A DNA stretch of 64,000 bases from the NCBI GenBank assembly GCA_964059195.1, contig CAXKWD010000006.1, positions 133,368,539 to 133,432,538 of the forward strand, given 5' to 3'. Made by a program: the position numbers and the translations under genes. Source of the stretch: Ectobius pallidus (taxonomy: Eukaryota > Arthropoda > Insecta > Blattodea > Ectobiidae). The notes beneath the pieces are model-generated. The model was not told the DNA's origin. It was given only the letters and a program-made list of their open reading frames with translations, and ran no database searches. How positions within the stretch are numbered: position 1 is the first letter of the stretch; the number at the start of each line of letters is the position of its first letter. This document shows, one piece after another, positions 39,818 to 62,025 of this stretch.

Positions 39818-42800
39818 ACATAAAGCTAAATATGGCTAATGCAAACTTTTTTTTCTCAATTTCATGCTAATCGATGTTACCAAAAACTACGATTCCTCTT
39901 GTAATACCTTGTAATAACTTCATTCAGGTACTAGTTTCCAACTTAATAGCTCAATTTGAGAATCTTGTGAAGTTTGATATGATTATCACTTTTATCAGCT
40001 GTATCATGTTATTGCAGGAATTCTCTGCCTTGGACAAAAGACTTGTGCTATGGCCACCCTTGTAGTTGTGATCTAAAGATAAATGAATACCGGTAAGAAA
40101 AAATATTTCTATTGCTTTAATTCACTGCATACAATTATATATACATCCATAATCACTGTAGCACTGTTGTTCCTGTCCTGAACAAGATTTCACTTGTTTA
40201 ATTGAGTTACGGTTTGGTTTGTAGTAGAGATGCTTATATAGCTGGTAATGCAACGATCTTATTACATTAAAACAAAATAATAAGAATGAAATTTGTTTGA
40301 AGTGGCAATAAGACGAATGAATAGAAAATTCATCTGGTATTACATGCAATTGCAGCCTCCTTAAAGGCAAAAACAAATTGTTTTGGTTCATGCACCACAA
40401 GGAAGTCTGTATATTTATATTGTATATAAAAATACCAGAATTTCTCTATATGATAATCTGATTATGTTCTTCTCTTCAGTTTATAAACATTTTCTGAAAT
40501 GTGTGACTAAACTTAATATGTGACATAAATATTGCAATGTAACTAGTAATACAGCAGTCTTGACTACTATATTTCATAATTTAGGAAATATCTTTGTGAA
40601 TTACAGAACAGTTTCATGGCCTTTAACCCTTTCAGAGCTGAATTTATATGGTTATTAAGTGAAACCACCAGTGGGCTCTTAAGGTTGAAATCAGTGAAAA
40701 AATTCAGTAGCATAGTTGCCTTCCATAAATAATAAAACATTATACGTAGATGAAAGTACCAACATTTTACATAAAGCATTACTCTATTAGTCTTGTGTAT
40801 CTGTTTTAAACAATTGTTCAGTGTGATGCATTTATACATCAGTAGCAGTGAAAAAGTTATAGTTGTCTCCTATCCTCATCCCCAGTGGTGCAGTCTTTGA
40901 AGTGTTGTTTTTTTAATGCAAGAAGGAGACATGTTAATAGTCTCGTGTTAAAGTATATTTACAATGGAAACGAGAAGCAAAGAAATGCTGAAAATTTGTA
41001 TTATTATTACTATTGTTATTGGAATGACTGGGCAACAGAGCCTGCCATCTGCTTGGATTGGCGAGTGCAAACTCAGTTTACCCTGAATAAATAATAATAT
41101 AATATGACAGACTGCAAAAGGAAGTGCTGACGTTTGACGTACTGAGTGGGGACGAATGAAAAGGAGAGAACTCTAATAGTCTGCATAGAAATCTTGCTCT
41201 ATTGCTATCAATATTATCTTTTAAACATTGTAAGTGTAAACCTCTTAGATAATTTTTCTGTCAAATTAAATGTTACTTATATTTACTTAAACACGTTAAC
41301 TTCTTAGGCACCATGACCCTTAAGCATTTTACTGGATAGCAGAATTTGAGGACATGTGAATAGCAAAAGCAGGCTGAAAGCCATGCTTCTTTACAGTGGA
41401 TTATTTTGTTTTTATTCAAACAACTCCTCGGTGTCCTCATGAGTCTTGAATGCAGCCTGGTCAGAAAAATCTGAGGCATATTGGGGATTGAGTTTGGTCC
41501 TCTGAATCTTTGCTAACTATTTGAGCAAGACAGCAATCCATATATTATTTACTTGTAACACTGAAGGTTTGAAATATTTCTTCAGGTGCAAAAATAGTTA
41601 TAAATTACCCAGGAGAAAGTTTTTTTTTTCCCCCTGTAATAAGTTTTTGCAAACAATAAAAGGTAAAGCAGTAATACATAATATAATCTGTTATTCAGTA
41701 AATACTGAATTGCCAGCATGTTAGTTTTGGTGATTAAGGAACTGAATTTGAATCTCATTGAGGTTTGAACCATAAAATGGACAAAGAACTGCATTTTTGG
41801 GGTTTTCTGAAAAATCTTTTCCTGAATTTCATTCTGTTAAGACTTTTTCATTTCTAGTCCTTGCCTTTCTTTTTATTTAGTTTACAGTTTCACAAAAAAT
41901 CATCTGGTGGTAGATCTATACCCAAATCCCTTAAGGTCCTTTGATCAGAAATTTTACCGGTACAGAGAACTCAGCTTGGTAAGAGAAGCCTGTATCCAGG
42001 ATATCTAAGTTTAAAGGCTTGATAAAAGTGGAAATATGGACCAGTGGGGGAGGTAGATGAATACTTGTGAATCCAATAGGATTCTTACTGTACTGTTCCA
42101 TAAGTACTTCTAGCTTCAGTTAGCTGTGGCTTGCTAATAAGACAAACTGCTGGATTATTGGTTCATTGCTGAACATTAAAAAAAATTTTTTTGTTACATG
42201 AACATGAGATATGTCGTGTAAGTTGTCACAAGAGTGAAGGAAAGTAATTGAAAACAGCAAAGTAGTCTTTCAAATTTGTAAATAATATCATTTTTTATTG
42301 AGAAAAAGAATAAACTTAAATTGAAACTGAAAGATTATGCATGCTTTTTAAATGTTTGTTCTTGTGGTTAGTATATATGTGCGTATGTATGTATATAGTG
42401 TGTGCGGGTGTTGCGAGTGTTTACAAAAAAAAAAGTGCGGGTGTGTCAAAGCAATGAAACTGGCAAAGAGGAACAATGGTTGCTGGAAGGTATTACAGGA
42501 CAAGAAAAAAGTTGGTGCATTTTATGTTTGCATGACTCTGGCTTTATGACATAGTGTGGCATATTCCAGTGATGGTGTAAATGATTGACTTAAAAACATA
42601 ACCGTTTAATTAAAGAAAATACAGAAAAGGAATGTGTATTGTAAAAATAAAATGCAAGAAAATGATAATAGCCCTTCAAGGGTTACACTTTAATTGTATT
42701 TAAATTTAGAATTTCTAATCATCATGTTCTGTGGCAATAAACTTTACTGAAGATAGAATAAGTTGAATTCACATTCAAGATATTAGATCTGTGAACATTG

Positions 42801-42915
42801 TATCCACTCCTTTGAAAATTTATAACTGATAGTAGATCTCCGCAAGTGTAACAGTTCATTCTTCATTTTGTGATAACTGATTGTATGCTAAAATAGTCAA
42901 ATTTACTTGACATAA
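39818..42915. other. Intergenic, no gene recognised
   Basis: AT-rich with short frames only, apart from the SINE B fragment near 41.4 kb. Confidence 0.55.
41425..41520 (-). repeat. SINE family B 5' fragment
   Basis: Shares cagaaaaatc-gagg, ggggattga and gctaac with 49140-49215 in the same order. Worn copy. Confidence 0.45.
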
Positions 42916-43674
42916 AATTGAGGAGCGTCGATTCAAAACGCGTTTAGTCCACAAATAATTATTTTTACAGGAATGACGAAAAACTGTTTGCGGCCAAACT
43001 ATCAAATGAATTTGCAATATTTTTTTCTGATCAGAATCAGTAATTAATATATAGTAAAATGTATTGGGTGTGTCAAATCATTCTTTTCATTTACATCTTT
43101 TATTGATAGTTAAAGTTTCAAAAGTAATGGACTTAACGCGTTTTGACCCAACACTATCATAATAATCATTTAAAAAGATGAAAGGTAGTATTTTATTTAA
43201 GAATTACAATCACATCTTTTCGCGCTAATACAAAGTGAACTATTGCCGAAGTACCAAATTGTCAAAATTTAAACAATTTATGTTTTTTAAGCATTTTAAA
43301 TCATGGAAAATCCATGCTCTTATTTTATTAATGACCGCTAATGACATCTGTTTCGGCGTCTGGTGAATACCGCTTTCATTAGAAGAACACGTGCAAAAAA
43401 TAGACGTCGTCAAGTTCAACGCACCACCTGTTTCGCATGTGATCGCGTCTAAAATGTGGACTCAACTTAATTTGCACCGAACCAAGTTCTGGACTGAACG
43501 CGTTTTGCATCGAACCCCGTATTTCAGGCTCAATTTTAACGGGGAAAGATTGCGATTTGAAACAAAAATGTTATGTAGTATCATGCAAAACACCTCAGAG
43601 AATGCGAATCCGCAAAAAAACTACATTACGATCGGAGGTGGACTTAACGTGTTTTGAACCGAAACTCCTCAATT
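42916..43674. mobile_element. TIR element with repeated GGACTTAACGCGTTTTG motif, ~760 bp
   Basis: Ends are inverted: left aattgaggag-gtcg-ttcaaaac, right gttttgaaccgaaactcctcaatt. The motif gacttaacgcgtttt or its complement recurs near 42940, 43132, 43493 and 43641. No transposase seen; an 88-codon frame inside it is not recognised. Confidence 0.65.
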
Positions 43675-44253
43675 ATGTTATTTTTGTTTGAATTGAAGCC
43701 TGCTTAGATAAAAGAAAATACAGGCAAAATTGTTTTAAATCTATATTTAATCTCCGATTGAAATGTAGGAGAATTATCTGAAGTTTTATAATTAAACTCT
43801 GTTCACATGAGAAACTTGCGTCATTAAATATCCAAAATTAGATACATGTTTTCTGTAAACAGAATTACCACAATTGAGACACTTCCAATTTTTATAACCT
43901 TAAGTTTCTAAGTAAAAATTTAGCAAGTTCACAATGTGAGAACTTAACTTGTGCTTACAGTTGACTCACATATACACATAAGAAGGATGACTTTTATGTG
44001 TTTTAACTTCATAATGAATCAACTGGTGATACAGAAATTTCTAAAAGGTTTATTGCTTATCCCTATTGCAATAATTTGAAATATTTCTCGTGGAGAAATA
44101 TTTCATTCCATTGCAATTTCCCTTAAATATTTTTAAAATCCTACTCAAGATTAAGTAACAAACTTTTTAAAACACAAGACCAAAATCGCCGTAAATGTAT
44201 TGCAGTTATTAATAACCATTTCTTGAAAAAAATTACGTTCCTTGAAAAAAATA

Positions 44254-45507
44254 TATATGGGTGATTCTTCAAATACGGGAAAATTTGTGTTCCGGAGTGA
44301 TATTTCCCTTCAAATTCAACTTTAAAAAAAAATTAAAATAAAAGTTTGTTTCTACTACTCCCATACTACAACTATCACTTTGAAATGTCACTAACTTTAA
44401 ATTCTGATATTCCAAAATCAAATTTAATTCAATGAAATGTCATCCACATGCCCTGTCCCATACCCCGGTTTTGTATATTCTAATGCATTTTTCCACAAAA
44501 CAAAATGTTATTTCCTTTTCAACTTTTTTCCTGCCAATGAGTATGAATGTGTGAAGAATATTAACCCCTAAAAAATAAAATTGTCACCCCACCTAATGAA
44601 CATAAATAACGTCCCAAGGGTTTTTGGTCATTCACATGGCTGAAAAGAATATAATTTTTTCTGCAGAACGAGAAATTTGTATAACTGGCAACAGTGTTCG
44701 AAAGCCAACAGGGCAGCTTGTGGTTGAATTGTAAGGTTGAATTTTGCTTGCTTACAAACAGTTTGGGATTAACAAAGGACTTTGCATCATTTTCAAGGAA
44801 AGCGTTTTTATTCCCCGTCATTAACATGACTTCTAGAAAGTAGGCAAAAAGTGAATATTAATTAATTTTGATTATGCACTATGATAAACCTTCCAATTCA
44901 AAGTACTTGACTGAAGTTGAGCCTACAGAGGTTTAGAAATGGCTTGCTGAGACCACTAAAACTCCTTTTTTGTCATCCACATGCCTGATTTTTGTGTCAT
45001 CCACGTGCCTCATGAAGGGGTATGTGATGACTCTCAAGTCATGTAGATGATAAATGTAGGGTACTATTGTGTCTGCGGTGTCTGTGACCTGTACTTAAAA
45101 TCTTAAAACTGATTAAGTGAATTTCTGCTTGATCCCCCCCCCCCATAAAATCACAGTCTAGTTAAAGTTACATTAATTCCGGAGTATGCACACAAATTTG
45201 CAAATTTGGTGCAAAATCAACTGAAGCAAACTGAGAAAAATATGAAACCACATAAAGAAAAGCATATTGTTGCCAGAGTTAGTCATTAATGTGGCCTTCT
45301 GCCACCCACATATACACGGATGTCATTCATATGGCTTTAAAAAAATTAACAAAAATAAAAATATAAACTTTTAAGCTCTGCTGGTGTCATATTATAATCA
45401 AGTAACCCCTGAAGTATTTTAGTAATTTTTTTGAGATTTTTTAAACAAAATAAAAAATTTGGATTTTACACACCAAATTTTCCCGTATTTGAAGAATCAC
45501 CCATATA
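44254..45507. mobile_element. DNA transposon relic with perfect 34-bp TIRs, ~1.25 kb
   Basis: Left end TATATGGGTGATTCTTC and on to 44287 recurs inverted at 45474-45507 without mismatch. Flanking duplications are hard to define in the TA-rich borders. The interior has repeated gtcatccacatgcc-type motifs but no recognisable ORF. Confidence 0.8.
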
Positions 45508-45971
45508 CAAAATGATTGAAAGCATACTTTCACAGCTATGTATTCTTGGTAATTTTTTGTACGAGTAGAATGCATGCTTTTCAAAGTATTTGTTAAGAAA
45601 CTAAAGAAACTTTTCTCAATTTCATTAAAACCTTTTTTTATTTTATGTAGTTTTAACGAAAACATGACCTGCAGTCAAATACCATTCTGAAACTAACATT
45701 TGTGGTACTTGGGAAGAAATTATGTCAATCAATTTGGAAGGATATTGATGGAAAAGTGACAAGCAAGTTTTAACACTTCTTAATAACGGTTGACCTTTCT
45801 ATTGAGTTTAAACTGTGAAGTTGCAATTAAAGTGATTTAAGACATATTTTTAACTTATTCACTTACTTCATCTCCTCTAGAGAGATTTTCTTCTAATTTG
45901 AAGTATCTGTCTTGTGAGCATTCAGACTTATCACATTGAAGTTCCCTCCAAATACCGTATTTTGCTTCTTT

Positions 45972-46021
45972 TGCCCTCTGGTGGAAGACTATTGAACTAG
46001 GTGGAATTCCACCAGAGGGCA
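45972..46021. promoter_or_regulatory. Two inverted CTCF-like motifs
   Basis: TGCCCTCTGGTGG (45972-45984) and CCACCAGAGGGCA (46009-46021) are exact inverted copies 24 bases apart, and each fits the CTCF core CCASYAGRKGGCA. Flanks are also partly inverted. It lies between two convergent genes. Confidence 0.45.
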
Positions 46022-47002
46022 GCAGTAGCAAAGAAGAATTGGAGTAGCACAGTGGTGAATTTGAATCTGTTCACAAGTAATGATGCTTCATGTTACGTGA
46101 AAATGCTGGTGAGAAAAAAAGTAAGTGAAGTTGGTTAAAAGTAATTAAGAAGTTACTGAAACTCTCCATACTCGCTTCTTAATAAGTCTTGTATGATCAA
46201 AATCTTCTAAAATTTACTCAGCTCATTAGCCTTACCATAGAGGTTAAAAATGACAAGTGAAACCATACTTAGTTTCTTATTTATACACTGCCTGATCGAA
46301 GTATATTAATTAGTTTTTGCTATTGATTTATTCTGTTTTATTTTGAAGGAGTGGATAAAATGCCTTGATCTAGTAAAAACATAACATGTATACACTGGTG
46401 CTGAGCAAATTCTTAGGTGCATGTGCCTTGCATCTGTCTCTTACCAACAGCATTGCTATACAGACATACAAGTACAAAAACTTTATGTGCTGAAATATCT
46501 TTACAAGAGTTAACAAAAAAGGCAAATTGTAATATTGAGAGAATGAGTTAGAGTGAATTTTTACTTTGATTAATTTCGTTTAAATTTTTTGAGTTTATAT
46601 TTTCTGTTCTTTGATTATATCTTTGAGATGCAGATGATTTGCCCAAGTAGCCAGTCTTGTTGAATTTTAGACTGTGCTTTTGTCTTTGAAAAAGAAAAAC
46701 CTCAGAGTGATGTGTATTTTGAATTGTGTTAAGCCTGGACTATTATTACAGATTAAAATATTAGTTACTGAATCCTTTTTATTTTTTACAGACATGTTCA
46801 TGTGCTTGCTGTAAAATAGTTCAGGTGACTTGATGTTTGTAGTAAAAGATTGTCATAATAATATTAAAAAAGAAATGGTTGCAATAAAGCAGCCCACTCA
46901 AATACGATGTACAACTTTAATTTTTATACTTACCAACTCTTTAATCTGTTCCATAAGCGTTTCAAACTTACGTGGTACTAAAATCTACTTTAAACTGTGG
47001 CG

Positions 47003-47493
47003 AAAGATAGATTTATGCCGTGCACCGGCGAAGCTCCACCCGCTCGTTTTCCCTGCTGACCCTCGCTTCCGAGCCAATGCGCACGCTACTGCTTGCTTCC
47101 CCTACATCTCCTATCATGGCTATGTACTTGCTCAGTCCCGATACTGCAGCTCACTCTTGTAGCCTTTGTTATATACGTATAAAGCATGTTAAATTAAGAC
47201 GGCAACACAAACCATGGCTTCCTTGACAGTTGTAACAATGTTTTATGAAAGGAGTGGAAGGGTAAAAAGTTTCTGCATTTGGTTAAATAATGAAAGGTAA
47301 ATTCTAGGTAAGTGACAGGTTTTGTTAGGTTAGCAACGTTATGTTAGTTTAGGAGCAATATACTGAATAGCGAGAGGTTTATTATGTCTCACATTGAATC
47401 TCTTCTACAATGAAACCCTAAACCTCGCCTTCCGAGGCGGGTCCCATTAGAGTTGGTGGGAGGAGCCTAGTGCGCAGCATAAATCTATTTTTT
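47003..47493 (+). mobile_element. TIR MITE, copy 1 (left arm of a large inverted repeat)
   Basis: Starts aaagatagatttatgccg and ends cagcataaatctattttt, short inverted termini. Matches 48231-48583 on the other strand over most of its length (shared gacagttgtaacaatgtttt and ttagtttaggagcaatat). It has ~140 bases that copy 2 lacks or has shortened. Confidence 0.7.
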
Positions 47494-47748
47494 CCCTAAA
47501 CTGTTCCTGGTCTGATGGGTCTTCTTTGAGACTCTACAAAGACGATCAAAATTGCGGCACGTGTTACGTGGCCCATAGTTTGTTGCCCAGAACTCTTGAC
47601 TGGCTGGCTATGATTGTTCGATTTATTTTGATTGCATTGTACAATGCTGCCAATAGGTTTATGCATGGGATGAACAAGCATGATGATAGTGCAAGTGAAA
47701 CAAGGTATTTGATATGTGCAAGGTTTGCGACAATCTAGGTTTGTGAAA

Positions 47749-47794
47749 GGTTAGGTTAGGTTAGGTTAGGTTAGGTTAGGTTAGGTTAGGTTAG
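47749..47794 (+). repeat. Interstitial (TTAGG)n tract, ~9 units
   Basis: Uninterrupted GGTTA/TTAGG units over 46 bases, followed by worn units to ~47815. TTAGG is the insect telomere repeat. Confidence 0.9.
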
Positions 47795-48230
47795 TTAAGG
47801 ATAGTTTAGTTTAGTGAAAGATAACTAGGAACCACCATCAACATGGTCAGATTTTCTACACTATTTCACAATGAGATTGATTCTTAGCACTCTTCCCCAT
47901 GTCATGACCACCTACTATAGCAAGTAGAAAGAAACGCCAATTTAGGTTATATAAGTGCTCCTTTGATTTTGCAAATTCGTAAGACCAAACTGAGTTTATA
48001 TGTGAAATCTATAGGCTCTAAAGAATACTAAGTTACAACTTTTAATGTGGCCATTTTCCATGTTTCTAGAAAAAGAAATACACCATGCAGAGTGTTAAAG
48101 AATCTCCCAGATTATTTTCCTTAGTTAGATTTTTCCACTAATCTCGAGAATTCCTTGATTGCCAACTCAGCCAGGCTGGACTGATTGGAAATAAGCGTAC
48201 AATGCCCCCAACATCATAAACATGACTGTA

Positions 48231-48583
48231 AAAAATAGTTTTAGGTCGTGCACTAGGCTCTTCCCACCAACTCACTAATGGGATCTGCCCGGTAAGGTGG
48301 GGTTTAGGGTTTCGTCATAGAAGAGATTCAATATGAGACATAATAGACCTCGTGCTATGCAGTAGGCCTATATTGCTCCTAAACTAACATAAACGTTCCT
48401 AACCTTACACAACCTCTCACTGACCTAGAATTTACCTATCATTATTTAACTAAATGCACACCTTTCATAAAACATTGTTACAACTGTCAAGGAAGCCATA
48501 GAAGTGCACGCGCAGGCTCGGAAGCGAGGAAAAGCAGCCAGCGGGCAGAGCTTGGCTGGTGCATGACCTAAATCTATCTTTCG
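48231..48583 (-). mobile_element. TIR MITE, copy 2 (right arm of a large inverted repeat)
   Basis: Inverse of 47003-47493, about 740 bases away. A third worn copy (48830-48918 plus 49247-49330) is split by the SINE at 48919. Confidence 0.7.
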
Positions 48584-48918
48584 CCAACATGACTCCTGGT
48601 AAGTGCTGACTGAACACTGCAGTTGGCAAAGTAGTCTGCGGATTAAAAACGAAATGCTAGTCTGTTATTTCGTGTGAGATTGAGATAATATGATGGTAAT
48701 ACAGGATGATAAATAAAATCAGTTTAGTTGGAGTTACATTAGAAAATTATTAGAAATCAAGACATCAGATTTAGTGTACCAAATTTTGCAAATGGCCTAA
48801 AAGAGTAATAAAGTTGCTGTAGGCCTATTAAAGTAAGTAGTGGCAGTTAGATTCTAGGTCAATGACATGTAGTGCCAGTGATAGGTTAGGTTAGATTAGG
48901 AATAGTTATATTAGTTTA

Positions 48919-49235
48919 CCTTAAACTAAACTAAACTCCATGGCTCTACATCCCTGGAGGAACATGGCCTACCACCCCACCGCTGCGTCATCTACCACAG
49001 GCAGATGGCAGGATGGGGGGCTTGTGGTCAGCATGCCAACACCCACGGCCGTTAATGGTGGTTTTCATGACCGGAGCCGCAACTTCTCTATCAAGTAGCT
49101 CTTCAGTTTAAATCACGAGGCTGAGTGTACCCCTACCAGACCTCCCTACCTCAGAAAAATCCGAGGAGGTACCGGGGATTGAACCCAGGCCGACGGATCT
49201 GTATTCAGCGATGCTAACCACAAAACCACACCAGC
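48919..49235 (-). repeat. tRNA-derived SINE, family B, with 11-bp target duplication
   Basis: Minus strand A-box tggttagcatcgctg and B-box GGTTCAATCCC; tail of (AGTTT)n. Flanked by atattagttta at 48908-48918 and 49236-49246. Inserted into an older repeat copy (see 47003). Confidence 0.85.
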
Positions 49236-50579
49236 ATATTAGTTTAGCAGTATACTGAATTGTGCATGTTTCGTTATGTTCCACATTGAATCTCTTCCTC
49301 CACTGGTAAATTTAATTCTTGCAACAATTGTTCCTTTTTTTCTTTCTTTCCTCATGTGCAGCTCGTAGCAGCATGCACTATAATCATGGAGCATGCCTCA
49401 CTGTTGACTTGTGAAGTTGTCAAGATGTTCTGATTTTTTATTTATTTAGGGTTTACTATAACTCACATCTGGGTTTCTACACGAGGTGTTCCAAACAGTT
49501 ATGTGTGCCCTAGCTCGCATCTACCAATGAACTTTTCTCAATGGTCCTTTACATACAGGCTTGGCAACTGCTTCATTCATGCACCAAGGCTACCGGACTG
49601 TTGCTGGCAATGTGGTATGTGGCACATTTTCCCCACGCAAACTATGTTTACAGGTTCTCGGTAAGTGGCAGTTAGGTTAGGAATAGTGGTATTAGTGTTA
49701 GTGACAATTAGAGCTAGGTTTGTAGGGGTTAGGTTAGGAATATTGATATTAGTGTTAGGTTAATGGCAGTTAGGTTAGGAACAGTATTCCTTCTAATAGT
49801 CTACCGCTGCCATGATGTTGCTGGCACCAGCTCCAATTCAATGTTTCTGGCTTGGATTGAAATTTCCTCGGGACTATCGTTCATATTTCCACAAGCTTTT
49901 CATAAATACTAGTTCATATGCATTACTGTTTACAAAAAGCGACTCATATATTACCGATATTCATCTATACTGCATTTCGTATTGGTACTTATGGTTCATT
50001 GTTCAACGATTCAGATGACTTTGAGATTATGACTTTAACAATAGGCTAACTACCTTGCATTATAATTAATTATATGGTATTTTTGTTTCATTTCATATAA
50101 TTTAGAGATCTTTTACAAAAAAAATATTGTATGCACCATGTACTCAAAAAAACATCGGACTCATCGAGTATTTCAGCATCGGCTGCTGTATTAGATTCGT
50201 CTGCTAAAGCATTATTTTGCATACTTGATACATAAATAGCTATTAAAAGCTTTACTTACTAACTTATGAAAGGAGGTGCTGAAACTGGTCACCATTGTTG
50301 TCCATACATTTTTGCACCTGTTTAAAGGACATTTTAACTTAAAAAATGCATTTTCAGGTGAAATGGATTTAAATAGAGATTAGTTTATGCAAAAACCCGA
50401 ACTTTGTATATTTATCCGAACGCCCATAATTCAAGTTGAAAGTTCTGGCAATATTTCTATCTGACATCATACATCATGCAGCTATGCATTGGAAAGTCAT
50501 TGCGTAGCGACACACCAGCCTGTTTGCTAGTTCATTGTTGGTGTATCGTGTCTTACCATTGTTATAAAATTTATTAGTT

Positions 50580-51190
50580 TCTCAAGTCATGTCTGGAATC
50601 AGGTCATATCAATTTGAGCCCAAGAAAAATCTAATTATAAGATCAGAAGAAGAAAATCTGGGTATTTGGACCAAATAAATATGTGTAGTACTGGCTGATG
50701 GAGCTGCAGTAGAATGCATTTTGTCAGCAATTCATCATGAGTGTTTCTGCTATTGTGAAAGTGTCAAGATAAAAGAACTCTGTTAGGCATGTTATGATGG
50801 CAAGGGAGGAAACCAATTTTCAAAGGGAAGAATTACCAGTAATGAACAATAGGATTATTCAGTATGTAGGGTATAGACAATTTGTTCACTGGGATAATTC
50901 TTGGAAGCCCTTCGGAAAAGAAAACAGAAGTACAGGGCCGGCTCGTCCATTTAGGTGAACTAGGCAGTTGTCTAAAGAGGGAAGTTTAAAGAAACATTTT
51001 GGGGAGGTCTTGAGCTTCATTTACAGTCACAACCTTAAAACTGTGTTCCCTAATTTGTGTGTGTCTCTTTGGGTTGTCTTGACAGTACGGATCTCTGAAA
51101 GAAGTTTTTCTAAATTAATACTATTTAAAACATATTATGAGTCAAGAAAGATTTCAGGTCTTGCTACCACTTCCATCGAAAATTAGTTAA
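50580..51190 (+). pseudogene. P2RX7-C-like domain fragment followed by hAT dimerisation fragment
   Basis: 50590-50930: SYQFEPKK, HHECFCYCESVKIKELC, then YVGYRQFVHW, the pattern of the P2X7 C-terminal-like domain found in many invertebrate mobile-element-derived proteins; several stops. 50968-51186: VFPNLCVSLWVVLTV, SERSFSKLILFKTYY, SGLATTSIEN, the C-terminal hAT transposase dimerisation region, with deletions. It is not clear whether these were ever one gene. Confidence 0.6.
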
Positions 51191-52302
51191 CCACTAAAAT
51201 TGATGTAAATGTTCTTGTCAAAGTGTTTGCAAAAATTAAAGCAAGGAAAGTAACTTTAAGATTTTAGGCTTTTTTCAACTCCTACCTCCTGGGGGGGAAA
51301 AAAACTATGATGTGGTATCTTGATTGTTTATTGTCAATATAAAAAGGGACAACTTTTTAAATTAAATGTATTTTTTGTTTAGTTATCTCCATACTTTCTA
51401 GAAATGTTATAAAGTCTTCATAAATACAGGCCTTTATAAAACTAGGCCAATTCAAATAAATTTTACTTAACTAGGCCTACTTACCAATACCAGGCTAGAG
51501 AACATGAAATTCCATGTTTAATCAAATGGTAAAAAAAATACCCATAGAATGATTGGAGTGGAAATTTACTTACACCTGCCCCTGCTGAAACGTCACACCT
51601 TCATGAGTAATTAAATAAATTCAGCAAGAATACCCTTATCCTAACAAAGAGTACAGGCACTTTCAAGCTGCTGAAGGAAGAGACATTTTGTATTTTGATT
51701 AATTGAAATTTTAACCTTAGTGCACAATTACACTGAGGTTCACTCCTTTTTTCAGTAATAGGCTTAATGTCTATTAAGTACTTAGTTTTGGCCATTTATT
51801 TGCATACAAGTGATACCTCGACTGGAAGAACAATTAATTTCAGGAAAAACTATTAACATTTGAACTTTTGCTGTAAACAAAAGCACTTTTAAGTAATACA
51901 CTAAATTTGAACTTACAATAGTCTTCGGGTAGGCTTGAAATTACAGCAATTTATTCTATTCAGCCACGCTTTGAATCTGCTTGAATCTTTGAATCTATCT
52001 ACTAGGATTTTCACCTTTCTATTTTCTCATCCCCGAACACTTTTTTTGTGGTGGGGGAATGGATGGATGGTGTATCCAAGAAACAATAGTTTTTGTACAC
52101 TGCTTAGGCTTAGATTTGCAAACTAAGTTCAACTTACTTTAATAGAGCTTGAAATTGCTTGAAATTTATTGAAAATCTATTCTAATGCCAAATTTCTAGT
52201 AGGGATGAGTCTTGACACATTGTTGGGGTATTTTTAATCAAAATACAGTTACAGGTGTTGGACAAAAGTATAACACTTTCATTACTTTTTACATTAATAG
52301 AC

Positions 52303-52308
52303 TTTATT
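52303..52308 (-). terminator. Polyadenylation signal AATAAA of the GOT1-like gene
   Basis: AATAAA on the minus strand 20 bases after the stop codon of the aminotransferase paralogue. This implies a very short 3' UTR. Confidence 0.6.
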
Positions 52309-52328
52309 AACACAAAATTGAACAGAAT

Positions 52329-61629
<9,301 letters not shown>

Positions 61630-61894
61630 CTGATCAAATAAAATAATTTATTTAACCATTTTGTTATGTACTTCATAGATTGCCTCCAAATAAAAGAGTA
61701 CTATCAAAATACTAATAAATACATACGTAAAATAAATACATAATAAATAATAATTATTTTGTTTAAATTCACTTGAAATGGGAAATTTAGCAAACTGGAA
61801 CAATCATTAAGACCCAATTTCTCCAATACACTCACTACTTCATTATAATTTCTTACTTAATAATAGTAACCTTCAAAATTTTAACATCCCAGCA

Positions 61895-62025
61895 CAGAAT
61901 GAGTTGGACCTAATTAGAGAACACTTAAACTGCTGCAGCGACATGGGATGGTACAAGATGGAAGACCGGCAGTTGGACATAGCTGAGGATGAGAGGGAGA
62001 CCTCATGAAAACTGGTTGAAATGAA
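61895..62025 (+). mobile_element. Second Penelope-like 3' fragment with hammerhead-like motif
   Basis: Aligns with 27565-27690 (shared ggtacaaga, gcagttggac, tagctga). CTGAGGA is at 61983-61989, followed by a tgag/ctca stem and tGAAAACtgg. Only the last residues of the endonuclease frame remain. Confidence 0.6.

Noticed and set aside
43391..43657. 88-codon frame as a gene
   Set aside because: Lies wholly inside the TIR element and translates its repeated motif.
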